Assembly: GCA_964035575.1 (NCBI GenBank)
Contig: OZ037840.1
Coordinates: 1,116,001 to 1,180,000, forward strand
From: Rhynchopus sp. YZ270_cl-10
Taxonomy: Eukaryota; Euglenozoa; Diplonemea; Diplonemida; Diplonemidae
Direction of reading: 5' to 3'
DNA: 64,000 bases
The first letter of the stretch is position 1. Each line of letters opens with the position of its first letter. A program made the translations under genes and the position numbers. Shown here one piece after another: positions 29,740 to 40,658 of the stretch. The notes under the pieces are model-generated. The model ran no database searches. It was not told the DNA's origin and was given only the letters and a program-made list of their open reading frames with translations.

Positions 29740-29990
29740 GTGGGCCCTTTTTGTTTCAGTGTGTTACATGCGGAGGGTCCTTAGTTGGCCTAGTGAACCT
29801 GAATTACCCCTTGTTTCAGTGTGTTCATGCGGAGGGTCCGAGTTGGCCTAGTGAACCGAAATACCCCTTGTTTCAGTGTTCATGCGTAGGGTCCGAGTTG
29901 GCCTAGTGAACCTGAATTACCCCTTGTTTCAGTGCGGCCATGCAGAATGGACCTGAATCACCCCTTTGTTTCAGTGAACCACCCCGTGAG
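29740..29990. repeat. Tandem array of ~62-66 bp units
   Basis: Four to five units carrying TTGTTTCAGTGT, CATGCGGAGGGTCC, GAGTTGGCCTAGTGAACC and AATACCCC. The last units are shortened and degenerate. Non-coding. Confidence 0.85.
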
Positions 29991-30605
29991 CGCGGATCAC
30001 CCGTTGAATGGCCTTGCCTCTTGAAGGTTCTGGTCAGGTGGTGCTCAGGGTGTAAAACAGTTTTTGTTTAATGTGTTCCACTCATTGTGTTGCAGGGTGT
30101 AAAACAGATTTTTGGGGCGAAGTGGAGTTCAAAGTGTTAAACAGATGTGTGTTCAGTGCGTACCTCGTGTGGTATATCTTGGAACTCGCAAACGCGAGTT
30201 TTCCTGGAAGCGCAGGAAAAATGACTGGGGAGTGTTGGTGGCTCCGTGACGCCACAGAGCCGGCACACTCGTTGAGTGCCTCACAAAACCTAAAATTATT
30301 CCGCTTTGATTTTATTTATTGTCTTCACGCTATTGATTCACGCCTATATTGTTGTTGTTGGGTTGGGAAATAAAATCTGCACCAGAATGATAGTTACAAT
30401 TTGCGAGAAAAAAAGGTTGAAACTTAAGGAACTTAAGGAATTGACGGCATGACGCCACCAGACGTGGAGTATGCGGTTAATTTGACTCAACACAGGGAAT
30501 TTTACTAGGTCACGACAATGGAAGGAAAGATTTACAGATTTGAGCACTGCCCCTTTTTTACTTTTTATTTCTTTCGTTCCTCTCCCCCCCTGTAGTCTTT
30601 TTCTC

Positions 30606-30852
30606 CTCAAGGCCCAGCATGCCACCTTACAGGACACAATAAAAACAGTTCGCTTCTGTCACTTTGACAGATTTACACAAAAGGAAGCTAGGAAAGAGGC
30701 AGGGTGAGCTGGGCGACTACTACTTATGAGGGTGACTCAGCTACGAGAGGCCTAGGTTCATTCATCAAGACACGTCTTTTTTTCCCCCTTCCTTTTGTGA
30801 CAGCAGATATCCGGAGAACGATTTAGCCTGTTTGATTGGCTTTTGTATTTTC
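30606..30852 (+). promoter_or_regulatory. Upstream region of the type 2 gene, duplicated at 25490
   Basis: The sequence is conserved between the two loci at above 95% by eye up to the ATG. It includes TCTGTCACTTTGACAGA (a short inverted repeat), motif M1 at 30730-30766 and a pyrimidine tract ending GTGACAG about 45 bp before the ATG. Which of these is promoter and which is splicing signal cannot be told from sequence alone. Confidence 0.55.
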
Positions 30853-33800
30853 ATGGTAGCGCCACAGTATAGCATGGGGCTCTGGAGGATGCTTCTGTGT
30901 GTCACATTGCTGCATCCTCTAGCTGTCGCAGCCACTCAGCACATCATGGCAGACGTTCAGGCAGAAGGGGAGACGCACCAACCGATTGTGCTGATGGGTG
31001 TTCTCGCCTCGTCACCACCACTGGCACCGCATTGGGCTTCCTGGTCATCGCTGGTTGCGTGCGGGAAGATAGTGACGTGGAGTGCAGACGGGACGCCAAA
31101 GAAACGGTCCTGTTCACGGGGCGGCTTTCCTGCGATAGCAGCGTGGATGCGTGCCACTGCAGTGGGAAGCAGAGGCACCATCAAAATCTTGTCGCCTGAC
31201 TTCCGTTCGCGAACCGTGAGAGCACACCCCATGGGGCTTGCTATAAATTATGAGGCATGGGAGCGTCTTGGGCTTGACGTCGTGACGCTCAGAAATGAGT
31301 ACCTAATGACCTCCCGACAGAAGCCTGGTGCCTCTGCAGCATCGTTCATTGAAAACTCGAAACGCCCCTTTCTGCAGTCAGACATGATCATCACTGAAGT
31401 GTACGCGTCTCTGTACGGTCTTTTTGTGGATGTGTTCATGAAGCAGGTTGACGACGTGCTGATTGGTGTTCTGGTGATATGGTCGGAACGGTTGGGAAGC
31501 AGAATGGAGCGGAGCTTTCCACATGGCGACCTGCTGCCAGTGTTGACGGCGCGACTGCGGAAGAGAGGGGTGGTGCAGATAGTGGTCCTGCGGATAGGGC
31601 ACACCACGGGCAGTGCGAGGGAGGAGATGGTGGAGCTGACAGGACACGACATCGATGTGGTGTTATACGACGGCGGAAAGCTGAAAGAGGCAGGCACAGA
31701 GGAGCGACTGGCCTCCTTCCGGAAGAACGGGACTGCCATCATCGTTGCAGAAGAGTACGTTGGAGGTGATGCCTACCCGTTCGTCGCACTCAGCCTCGTC
31801 CAGAGCAAAGCCTCACAGACATGGAGCTACACCTTGAAGGAAGCAGTGCCGCACAGCACGCTGCCACCTGGGATTGACGTTGGCCCTGACAGTGCGTACA
31901 TGGAAGATCTGATATGGGCACAACGCCAGGTCGATGCAACACGTGACAATGACTACGTGGTGGCGACATCGCTAGAGATGATGCCTAGCTCGCATGCGTG
32001 GGGCACGTTGCCGTGTCGTGAGGGTGAGTGTGAGTTGGGACGGATGACAGCAGACGCCTTTTTACATCAAATGCAGACGGACGTTGCCCTTGTGAACGCA
32101 GGCTCGGTTCGTGGTTACGGCTGGGATGCAGGCAACATCACGATCTCCCATCTGTGGCAGACGTTTCCCTTTGCGAACACACTGTGCAGAGTCAACGTCT
32201 CGGGGACTGTGCTCCTGTCGATACTGAACCACGGTGCAAGCAACCTTCTGCCGACAGGACGCTACAACAAGTCTACTAAGTTAGGTCTCTTTGCGCAGGT
32301 CGGTGGTGTGCGGTACGGGATCAACCCAACGCTTGATGTGCCCTTGCGTGTGTTCTCTCCTGAAGTGCTCGACACAGCCTCGGGTGAGTACCGTGAGATC
32401 GAGAGAAGACGGCACTACAGTGTGGCGCTGTCGTCCTTCCTTGCAGGCGGTGGTGACAACTATGCTATGTTCAACCCCGACACACGCACCTACCAAGAAG
32501 GGTCGCTGGACTGCACACTCACAACGGTGCTCGAGGCAACTGAAGCATACCTGCAGCACATGGGTGAGTACACCCCCTTCCTATCAGGCGCGATCTGGAT
32601 GAATGACACCGAAGCAGCACTGATACTGCAGAACAAGACCCGCGATAATTGTACGAAGTACCAGAGGTATAACGCCTACTGGGAGGACTGCGTGGACTGT
32701 CCACCGGGCTTCTGGCACCCAGAGCCGGATACGGAGTTCTGTGTGGAGGACGTGAAGGACGGGGAGAACAACACAATCCTGGTGGTGGTGCTGGCAGTGT
32801 TGGGTGGTGTCGTCCTGCTTATATTGATCCCGATTGCGTGGAAGATGACAGAGAAGCAGCGCCGCATCAACGCGCTCTTCAACAACAACAAGATTGCAGA
32901 GGAGTGTGCCATTGCGGTTATGGACCTCCGTCTTGGCGACCTTGACTACCTCCACGAGCTGGAGAAGCCGAACACGATTCAGTCTGCGTTTATTGCCATC
33001 ACGAAGCAGATGAAGGTGTACATGGAGTTTATGCCCAAGAACCTCATTGCGAACTGCCAGGTAACAAGCGACTCAGATTCTGCTGAGTCTGAATCCTCAC
33101 ACGCGTCGCACACTTCCGTGCACAGCAAGTCATCCAATAGTTTGCAGAACAGAGGCCGGCACGCGACGCTGAGGCTGACCACAATGTTCATCAAAACCAA
33201 ACACATAACCGCACTCGCACTGAACAGCAAGGGACACCTGTACAATATCAGAGGTGATGTTGTGGCGAAGCACTCAAACTTCATCGAACAGTTCGCGGAA
33301 GCCATTACGTTGAACAAAGGCATTGCCGAGACACTGAGCGGTGACAGGATGCTTGCCACATGGAACACTGTGACCGAAACTGTGAACCAAGCGATGCACT
33401 CCTGCAAGGCAGCGCTGGCCCTGCAGAAGGCACTCGAGAATACAATGTACATCGGCATCGCAAAGGGTTCTGCACTGTTCGGGCTGTTTGGCGGGGAAGG
33501 CACCAAGCGGTACGATGTGCTGGGCAACGTGATCCCGTCTGCCTCGCTGCTGATGGTCCTGAACAAGCAGTACAACAGTTCCATCCTGGTGTCGCCCGAG
33601 GTGGAGAATGAGGGGAACTTATTTTACTACTATAAGATTATGGACTACGTTTGTTACAGGAAACTCGGGGCTGCGTGCTTTGTGTGTCAACTTACGTCAG
33701 CGAAGGACATTAGTGGTGAGGAGTGGATGTACACACTTGAACTCGCAGAAGGCAAGGATCCTTGGTTGGGTCTGAACACTGCGTGGCACGACTTCATCCA

Positions 33801-33918
33801 ACAGGGCAGTATACCCAAAGGCAACGGAGTGGAGCTGAGTGGCATTCTGGCTGAGCTTTATGAGAAGAAGCACAAGGGTGAGTATGTGGCAGAGTCCGCA
33901 CCTCTGGACCTTATGTAA
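30853..33918 (+). CDS. Type 2 receptor: 5'-nucleotidase-like ectodomain, single membrane helix, divergent cyclase domain (1021 aa)
   Basis: The ATG at 30853 matches the start at 36685; an in-frame ATG at 30874 would give a tidier signal peptide (MGLWRMLLCVTLLHPLAVA). Residues ~45-300 follow the metallophosphatase half of 5'-nucleotidases, but its motifs are altered: SPDF (114-117) for the usual GDxxxG region, LRNEYL (146-151) for GNHE, and TGHDIDVVLYDGG (263-275) where GHxH is expected. Residues ~380-575 follow the nucleotide-binding half: NAGSVR (415-420), GLFAQVGG with Phe480, and GGGDNYAMF with Tyr537 are kept. A Cys-rich collar (CTKYQRY, CVDCPPGFW) precedes the helix (~641-665). The cyclase-like domain (~775-912) keeps GD (Asp831) and YDVLG (Asp888), but has Asn791 for the first metal Asp and Pro895/Leu899 for the Asn/Arg pair. 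Confidence 0.92.
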   Translation: MVAPQYSMGLWRMLLCVTLLHPLAVAATQHIMADVQAEGETHQPIVLMGVLASSPPLAPHWASWSSLVACGKIVTWSADGTPKKRSCSRGGFPAIAAWMRATAVGSRGTIKILSPDFRSRTVRAHPMGLAINYEAWERLGLDVVTLRNEYLMTSRQKPGASAASFIENSKRPFLQSDMIITEVYASLYGLFVDVFMKQVDDVLIGVLVIWSERLGSRMERSFPHGDLLPVLTARLRKRGVVQIVVLRIGHTTGSAREEMVELTGHDIDVVLYDGGKLKEAGTEERLASFRKNGTAIIVAEEYVGGDAYPFVALSLVQSKASQTWSYTLKEAVPHSTLPPGIDVGPDSAYMEDLIWAQRQVDATRDNDYVVATSLEMMPSSHAWGTLPCREGECELGRMTADAFLHQMQTDVALVNAGSVRGYGWDAGNITISHLWQTFPFANTLCRVNVSGTVLLSILNHGASNLLPTGRYNKSTKLGLFAQVGGVRYGINPTLDVPLRVFSPEVLDTASGEYREIERRRHYSVALSSFLAGGGDNYAMFNPDTRTYQEGSLDCTLTTVLEATEAYLQHMGEYTPFLSGAIWMNDTEAALILQNKTRDNCTKYQRYNAYWEDCVDCPPGFWHPEPDTEFCVEDVKDGENNTILVVVLAVLGGVVLLILIPIAWKMTEKQRRINALFNNNKIAEECAIAVMDLRLGDLDYLHELEKPNTIQSAFIAITKQMKVYMEFMPKNLIANCQVTSDSDSAESESSHASHTSVHSKSSNSLQNRGRHATLRLTTMFIKTKHITALALNSKGHLYNIRGDVVAKHSNFIEQFAEAITLNKGIAETLSGDRMLATWNTVTETVNQAMHSCKAALALQKALENTMYIGIAKGSALFGLFGGEGTKRYDVLGNVIPSASLLMVLNKQYNSSILVSPEVENEGNLFYYYKIMDYVCYRKLGAACFVCQLTSAKDISGEEWMYTLELAEGKDPWLGLNTAWHDFIQQGSIPKGNGVELSGILAELYEKKHKGEYVAESAPLDLM
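32829..33060 (+). repeat. 232-bp tract shared with 38667-38898 and 51541-51772
   Basis: From CCGATTGCGTGGAAGATGAC to ATTGCGAACT the three type 2 genes are identical or differ at one or two bases, although the ectodomain encoded at 49717 is only moderately similar and the cyclase domain encoded at 36685 is diverged. It encodes the juxtamembrane linker KMTEKQRRINALF through YMEFMPKNLIAN. Identity at silent sites indicates gene conversion or strong nucleotide-level constraint. Confidence 0.85.
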
Positions 33919-34888
33919 CTACTTTTATTTGGTCACGAAAGCGCGTGAGACTTTGGTGAGTGTTTCCATATTTTTTACTAAAGTACCACCCTGTTTGGTT
34001 TGTTTTTGTTTTTGTCGGGGGGCATTGCTGGGTCCTTTCACGCGACTTCTTATTTTTCTGTCACCTCATGAAATGAAGGAGGAAATAGAAAGCCCTTTGC
34101 GGTTCTGGGGACGAACCGCGCTGCAGAGACACTCCTTACCAAACAGGTCGAGGTGTGTGCGCTTCACCACAACCTCTGTCTCCCATGGGTTTTATCGTGT
34201 GATGAGTGTTACATTTCTATTTCCGTATTCCTGTTGCAATGCTCGTGAACATGATTTCTTTTCCCGGCATCCACGCAAGTGGTCCCGTTCTCTCCACCCT
34301 TTTTTTTTTGTCTCTGTTTTATTCCCATCCGGAACCTACGTCACACCTAGTTACCCTTGCTCCGATGAACCGATCCATCTGATTTGCGAGTGGAAGAGGG
34401 ACACATCTGTGACCCACAAAAAAAAAAAAATATGTATGTAGGCTAGCACGGTTGGAGTCCGCGCTCCTACACCAAGGTACAGTGTACACGGGAGACTTCC
34501 TTTGTATTTCAAGCCAAAATTTACATTTTTTTTTCCGCTGCTTTTTTTTTTTTACAACGTCTCCGAACTCACTCTGCGCACATAGGAGGCGTATTCGTAT
34601 TGTTTACGTTTTGTCTTTCTCCTTTCTCCCTTCTCCCTTCTCCCTCCCTCTTCCTCTTCATTTCTTTTTATGGTAGAGTCTTAGGTTCTTATGTCTTTTC
34701 ATTTATTTATTTTTGTATTTTTGACACTTTGCAAATATAATGTGCATAGCTACGAGCAAGACTGCGTGTCTTGTGTGATGTGTGTCCCGTTTCCACAAGG
34801 ACACAGATCCTGATCCACACCGTTTTCTCCTTTACGACTGACAGTAGTCCAAATAAGTTTGGATTTGGGAATCATTTCACACCATTTT
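33919..34888. other. Gene-free stretch with motif M2
   Basis: Pyrimidine-rich DNA. M2 is at 34470-34513 (CCAAGGTACAGTGTACACG, then CTTTGTATTTCAAG). No gene is supported. Confidence 0.55.
34470..34513 (+). promoter_or_regulatory. Conserved motif M2, copy 2
   Basis: ACCAAGGTACAGTGTACACG, GGAGACTTCC, TTTGTATTTCAAG, followed by a long T-rich tract. Confidence 0.5.
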
Positions 34889-35006
34889 TACCGTCTTCGT
34901 AAAAATGTCCGACCGTGCTAATGTTCGAGTAATAAAGTTCGTCCTTTTCCGGATTTTTCTGGAAGTTCGTCCTTTTTTGCGGTCGAACATTTTTACGAAG
35001 ACGGTA
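34889..35006. mobile_element. MITE with TA-bounded inverted ends
   Basis: A 118-bp element begins TACCGTCTTCGTAAAAATGT and ends with the complement ACATTTTTACGAAGACGGTA. TA at both borders is the target duplication expected of Tc1/mariner elements. The interior has two TTCGTCCTTTT words, also present in the insert at 9464-9565. Confidence 0.8.
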
Positions 35007-36684
35007 ACTGCCAAATATGATTGGAAACCAAATGTACATTTGTCAACCCACAGCAATACAGGGGTGACAACGCATCTTCCCGTTTCCTCCAAAAAAGAAA
35101 AAAACTTGGCGGCCAAATAGGTTTAGCGGATTCGGGATGTTTTTTTGGCAATTTGGCGACACATTTTGGATGCCAAACATATTTGGACTTTGTACCAAAA
35201 CGCTTTCTTCCGTTGGGCAACCATCATCAGACCCCCGGCTGGGTTCGTCCCATCCTGAATCGGTGGGTAATGGGTCCGTTCCCTGATATCGCGTTGAAAG
35301 GAGCCTTTCAAGCGTCTGATGGGAATGGACAAATGTATATCAAGCATGAAGTCGTCGAGGTTGTGGGTTCTCAAACAATAATAATAAAAGAATGTCTCGT
35401 TTTACAACCTGGCATCAAAACAATTTTACACCAGGGGTTAAGTTTGACCCGGTTTTCCGGTTTTGAAAACCGGGTTTTCCCGGTTTCCGGTTTTTTCAAA
35501 AAAAAAAAAAAAATTGAGATTCGGGATTTTTGAAAAAAAATTTTTTTGGACCAGACCTGGACCGGACCTGAAGGAAGTCCGGTTCCCACCCACCCCCCAG
35601 CAGCCCAACCTCCTCATATCGAGCAAGAATAAGGGATCGGCGATCATAAAAAAGTAGCGTACCGTGGCTGCGCCTGTGGCGCAGCCAAAATTTATGAGCA
35701 GTAGCCCTACCATGCCATAGTTTGGCTGTGAAAATGTTCGATTTTATATCACAGCTGTGAGGAGTATATTAACGCGTTTATTGGCGAAGAGCGACGCCTC
35801 AGTTACCTCCCCCTGGCGGATCTTTGTGCCGCACAAACACTGGCTATGGAAGTCAGAAAAAGTCGTTCAAAGAGCTGGTGGGTTTAGACCTGGGGCTGGG
35901 TAGAATTTTGGGTCGCTGGCATTTTTTTGTGACTTTTCATCATTATTTTTGTGTGGGTGGGAAAAACCGGAAAAAACCGGAAAAACCGGGATTTGGCGAA
36001 AAATAAAAAAGCTAACTTATCCGCTGTTTTACACAAAGTAAAAAAAAAAAAAGTCCCTTTTCCCTTCCCTTTACCTTTTCCCCGAATTCTCTATAAAACC
36101 TCAAGCAGTGGCAGGGGCTCGTTGTCTATAATTCAACATTTTTTTTGTTTTTTGCATATCTAGATATTGACAAATTTGGTCCGTCTATGAACGGGGAGAG
36201 ATTTTTTCACTAACTCCCAGTCGCGTCTTACAGGCTCTCACAGACTCTCACTAACTCTCAGTAAGCTCTCATAGCTCTACAAGCCCACAGCTCTCACAGC
36301 CTGTTTTGCGTGTCTCACGGAGATGATCACAGATGGATATGGGTCATAGATGGCCCAAACTTGGACGTTTTATTGAACCGTGCCCAACTAAACCTCACAG
36401 CAGCAACAACACTACAGAAGCATACAAAACACCACACAGCCTATCTCTATAGTTTCCCTCAACCCCCCCGGACAGAGAGGGAAAAAGAAAAGTTGGAAAA
36501 AAAGGGTGTCGGGGCGATTTTTCTTTTTGTGGTGACATCACTGCCACAAAAAGAAAAAGAGCCCAACACGTTGTACGTTATCATCTCGGATTTTTCCCCC
36601 TCCCACCCCCGTTTTTTTGTACTCGCTTTCCCTTTTCTTTTCCTTTAGTTTTTTATAACTTCCACCACGTTTCTTAGTTTTTTT
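35007..36684. other. Gene-free stretch upstream of the gene at 36685
   Basis: It holds the foldback structure at 35448-35990, a CTCTCA-rich block at 36215-36300 and a pyrimidine tract ending CCTTTAG about 35 bp before the ATG at 36685, a possible splice acceptor. Unlike 30853, there is no M1 motif here, and similarity to the 30606 upstream region begins only at the ATG. A frame at 35190-35410 (+) looks mildly protein-like but has no ATG or domain. Confidence 0.5.
35448..35990. mobile_element. Foldback structure with CCGGTTTT inverted ends
   Basis: Left end: CCCGGTTTTCCGGTTTTGAA and repeats. Right end: GGAAAAACCGGAAAAAACCG and repeats, which are complementary. About 540 bp in total, containing one GCGTACCGTGGC block with GCGCCTGTGGCGC at 35656. 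Confidence 0.5.
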
Positions 36685-39600
36685 ATGGCAGGGCCACAGT
36701 ATAGCATGGTGCTCTGGAGGATGCTTCTGTGTGTCACATTGCTGCATCCTCTAGCTGTCGCAGCCACTCAGCACATCATGGCAGACGTTCAGGCAGAAGG
36801 GGAGACACACCAACCGATTCTGCTGATGGGTGTTCTCGCCTCGTCACCACCACTGGCGCCGCACAAGAACTCTTTTTCTCCATTGGTGCCATGTGAGGTG
36901 TTGGTGAAGTGGAGTGCAGACGGGACGCCAAAGAAGCAGTCCTGTGCACGAGGCGGCTTTCCTGCGATAGCAGCATGGATGCGTGCCACTGCAGTGGGAA
37001 GCAGAGGCACCATCAAAATCTTGTCGCCTGACTTCCGTTCGCGAACCGTGGGAGCACACCCTATGGGGCTGGCCATGAATTATGAGGCATGGGAGCGTCT
37101 TGGGCTTGACGTCGTGACGCTCAGAGACGAACACCTGATGAACTCCCGACAGAAGCCTGGTGCTTCTGCTGCGTCGTTCATTGAAAACTCGAAACGCCCC
37201 TTTCTGCAGTCAGACATGATCATCACTGAAGTGTACGCGTCGCTGTACGGGCTTTTTGTGGATGTGTTCATGAAGCAGGTTGACGACGTGCTGATTGGTG
37301 TTCTGGTGATCTGGTCGGAACGGTTGGGAAGCAGAAGGGAGCGGAGCTTTCCACATGGCGACCTGCTGCCAGTGTTGACGGCGCGACTGCGGAAGAGAGG
37401 GGTGGTGCAGATAGTGGTCCTGCGGATAGGGCACACCACGGGCAGTGCGAGGGAGGAGATGGTGGAGCTGACAGGACACGACATCGATGTGGTGTTGTAC
37501 GACGGCGGCGGGCAGACGACGGACACCGAAGAGGCCCAGCAGAGCCTTGCCTCCTTCCGGAAGAACGGGACTGCCATCATCGTTGCAGAAGAGTACGCCG
37601 GGAGCGCTGCCTACCCGTTCGTCGCACTCAGCCTCGTCCAGAGCAAAGCCTCGCAGACATGGAGCTACACCTTGAAGGAAGCAGTGCCGCACAGCACGCT
37701 GCCACCTGGGATTGACGTTGGCCCTGACAGTGCGTACATGGAAGATCTGATATGGGCACAACGCCAGGTCGATACAACACGTGACAACGACTACGTGGTG
37801 GCGACATCGCTGGCGACGATGCATGCCGCGCAGACACGGGGCACGTTGCCGTGTCGTGAGGGTGAGTGTGAGTTGGGGCGGATGACAGCAGACGCCTTTT
37901 TACATCAAATGCAGACGGACGTTGCCCTTGTGAACGCAGGCTCGGTTCGTGGTCTTGGCTGGGGTGCAGGCAACATCACGATCTCCCATCTGTGGCAGAC
38001 GTTTCCCTTTGCGAACACACTGTGCAGAGTCAACGTCTCGGGGACTGTGCTCCTGTCGATACTGAACCACGGTGCAAGCAACCTTCTGCCAACAGGACGC
38101 TTCGACCCTGCTAAGAAGGAGGGTCTCTTTGCGCAGGTCGGTGGTGTGCGGTACGGGATCAACCCAACGCTTGATGTGCCCTTCCGTGTGTTCGCTGCCG
38201 AAGTGCTCGACACAGCCTCAGGTGAGTACCGTGAGATCGAGAGAAGACGGCACTACAGTGTGGCGCTGTCGTCCTTCCTTGCAGGCGGTGGTGACAACTA
38301 TGCTATGTTCAACCCCGACACACGCACCTACCAAGAAGGGTCGCTGGACTGCACACTCACAACGGTGCTCGAGGCAACTGAAGCATACCTGCAGCACATG
38401 GGTGAGTACACCCCCTTCCTATCAGGCGCGATCTGGAAGAACGACACTGAAGCAGCACTGATACTGCAGAACAAGACCCGCGAGATGTGCACGAAGTACC
38501 AGAGGTACGACACCTACTGGGCGGACTGCGTGGACTGTCCACCGGGCTTCTGGCACCCAGAGCCGGATACGGAGTTCTGTGTGGAGGACGTGAAGGACGG
38601 GGAGAACAACACAATCCTGGTGGTGGTGCTGGCAGTGTTGGGTGGTGTCGTCCTGCTTATATTGATCCCGATTGCGTGGAAGATGACAGAGAAGCAGCGC
38701 CGCATCAACGCGCTCTTCAACAACAACAAGATTGCAGAGGAGTGTGCCATTGCGGTTATGGACCTCCGTCTTGGCGACCTTGACTACCTCCACGAGCTGG
38801 AGAAGCCGAACACGATTCAGTCTGCGTTTATTGCCATCACGAAGCAGATGAAGGTGTACATGGAGTTTATGCCCAAGAACCTGATTGCGAACTACCAGAC
38901 GGCCACTTTGGACAGCTCCTTCAAGGCCAGCTACACCGAGAGCGACGGTGACCTCGACACCTCCCTGGCGAACCGTTCCGACACGCTAGGTGGCAACCCC
39001 CTGCACTCCCCCAGCCGTGCTGCCAGCTGCGCCTCCTCCACCACACAGTACCACCGTGGCTCAGGCGCACGCAACCTGCAGAACACTTTCTCCAAACGCC
39101 GCCACGTCTCCGTCCTCGCACTGAACAGCCGAGCACACACGACACTCTGCGCACGCGAGCAGGCTGTCGTCATCCACTCCTCCTACATAGAAATCTTCCA
39201 CACCATCGTAGCCGCGAACAAAGGCATCGCAGAACCTATGTGCGGCGACCGCGTTGCTGCCAGCTGGAACACCTGCGTGGACCGAACCGGGCATATGGTG
39301 CTTGCATGCAAAACTGCGCTGGCGCTCCGCAAAATGCGCGAATGCGGGATCACCCCCCAGATCGGTGTCGCCAGCGGGAAGAGCGAATTCGGCTTATACG
39401 GTGGCGCTGGTACTAAGAAGTACGACATCATCGGCCCGGTCCTGCCAGCAGCCTCGATCTTGATGTTGCTGAACAAGCAGTACGGCACAACCTCCTTGGT
39501 CTCGCCCTCCGTCTCCCAGGAAGTGGGCCCGACGTTCTACACGCACATCATCGACTACGTGACGTACACGAAGCTGCAAAGCGGCTTCATAGCAGAGTTG

Positions 39601-39816
39601 GTCAACGAACGTCCGGTCCCCGCACAGTACGACTTCATGTACGAACAAGGAGACACAGACCCCTACGCGCAAGTCAACTCGGAGTGGGTGAACTTCATCA
39701 GAACCGGACACATTACGTTAGATTCCACCTCGTTGACAGGAAAGCTTCTGCAGCTCAAATCCGATGGGTTTTCTGGCGACTATCTGGGTGAGCAAGCCTC
39801 GCTCGATTTAATGTGA
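36685..39816 (+). CDS. Type 2 receptor, second copy, with a distinct cytoplasmic domain (1043 aa)
   Basis: Ectodomain, Cys-rich collar and membrane helix (~642-666) are nearly identical to 30853-33918, except for clustered changes: residues ~57-73 (HKNSFSPLVPCEVLVKW), ~272-286, ~378-388 (ATMHAAQTRG) and FDPAKKEG before LFAQVGG. Altered metallophosphatase motifs (LRDEHL for GNHE, YDGG for GHxH) and the retained base-stacking positions are the same. After the shared 232-bp tract the protein diverges: a ~65-residue Ser/Thr-rich linker (SLANRSDTLGG, SPSRAASCASS), then a cyclase-like domain from ~804 with GD (Asp855) but Asn814 for the first metal Asp and YDIIGPVLP (Pro921). Codon use also shifts from 38900 on to C-ending codons (TCC, GCC, CGC, ACC), suggesting a different origin for the cytoplasmic part. 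Confidence 0.92.
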   Translation: MAGPQYSMVLWRMLLCVTLLHPLAVAATQHIMADVQAEGETHQPILLMGVLASSPPLAPHKNSFSPLVPCEVLVKWSADGTPKKQSCARGGFPAIAAWMRATAVGSRGTIKILSPDFRSRTVGAHPMGLAMNYEAWERLGLDVVTLRDEHLMNSRQKPGASAASFIENSKRPFLQSDMIITEVYASLYGLFVDVFMKQVDDVLIGVLVIWSERLGSRRERSFPHGDLLPVLTARLRKRGVVQIVVLRIGHTTGSAREEMVELTGHDIDVVLYDGGGQTTDTEEAQQSLASFRKNGTAIIVAEEYAGSAAYPFVALSLVQSKASQTWSYTLKEAVPHSTLPPGIDVGPDSAYMEDLIWAQRQVDTTRDNDYVVATSLATMHAAQTRGTLPCREGECELGRMTADAFLHQMQTDVALVNAGSVRGLGWGAGNITISHLWQTFPFANTLCRVNVSGTVLLSILNHGASNLLPTGRFDPAKKEGLFAQVGGVRYGINPTLDVPFRVFAAEVLDTASGEYREIERRRHYSVALSSFLAGGGDNYAMFNPDTRTYQEGSLDCTLTTVLEATEAYLQHMGEYTPFLSGAIWKNDTEAALILQNKTREMCTKYQRYDTYWADCVDCPPGFWHPEPDTEFCVEDVKDGENNTILVVVLAVLGGVVLLILIPIAWKMTEKQRRINALFNNNKIAEECAIAVMDLRLGDLDYLHELEKPNTIQSAFIAITKQMKVYMEFMPKNLIANYQTATLDSSFKASYTESDGDLDTSLANRSDTLGGNPLHSPSRAASCASSTTQYHRGSGARNLQNTFSKRRHVSVLALNSRAHTTLCAREQAVVIHSSYIEIFHTIVAANKGIAEPMCGDRVAASWNTCVDRTGHMVLACKTALALRKMRECGITPQIGVASGKSEFGLYGGAGTKKYDIIGPVLPAASILMLLNKQYGTTSLVSPSVSQEVGPTFYTHIIDYVTYTKLQSGFIAELVNERPVPAQYDFMYEQGDTDPYAQVNSEWVNFIRTGHITLDSTSLTGKLLQLKSDGFSGDYLGEQASLDLM

Positions 39817-40658
39817 GAAGGAAAAAAAAAACGAAGGACAAAGGACATGAAGATCTGATCTAACACCACATCGTCCAACGTCAGAATACGACTGCTGAGG
39901 GTTGGGGTTGGGTTTTGGGGACGAGGTGTTTTTTTCAATTTTTTTTTTGTGTTATCAAGCATTGACGAATAGAAATGTAAAACGACGGATGGTGCGTGCC
40001 CGCTTTAGCGTATTGGTTTTCCACTAACATCACTCACATTCAATCAGTGAAAAAACACAAACCTTTTGCGGTGCGATAAAACGAAAAAGTGTTTTCTTTA
40101 TTTCATTTAACTGTCATATTCTGAAGTCGTTTTCTATTTTTTTTTTTTTTTAAATAGGCCAAGCTTTGAAATACAACCCGCTCGTAGCAGTGTATCTTGG
40201 TACAATGGCTGTATCGGGGTGGACCCCATGCAGTCCTACAATCCATTTCGAGGTTTACATCAGACTTTATAAGCTGAAGCTCCCTTACGCATCTGATGTA
40301 TCGAATTGTATGAAGGCGGTGTTAGTAGTTACTCAGTTTGTCAGTACTACCAGGGAGGGGCGGCCCGAGGGGGGTGAGTTCGTCCCATGCCACATGGTGG
40401 AATCCTCTCATTTTTCTTTCTCTTCCACCACCAAAAAAAAGCGATGAGGCCGAGAGGTTGATTCTCAAAGTCCACAGTTTTGTTTTGTTTTGTTTTGTTT
40501 TGGTTATTTTTTGTTATTTTTTTTTTATACCTACAAAAGCGTTAGCTTAAAGGAGACAAATAGTTCCTCAGATACGGGTCGCCAATTACCCCCCCTTCCA
40601 ACAGGGTAATTGAGCAATCAACGAAAAAAACCCTTTTTTCCCCTTAAAACCTATACAG
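39817..40658. other. Gene-free stretch
   Basis: AT-rich DNA with a (TTTTG)n microsatellite at 40479-40503. No gene is supported. Confidence 0.55.

Noticed and set aside
35021-35533. 170-codon plus-strand frame
   Set aside because: A middle part looks mildly protein-like, but the frame crosses a MITE border and a CCGGTTTT repeat, and no domain is seen.
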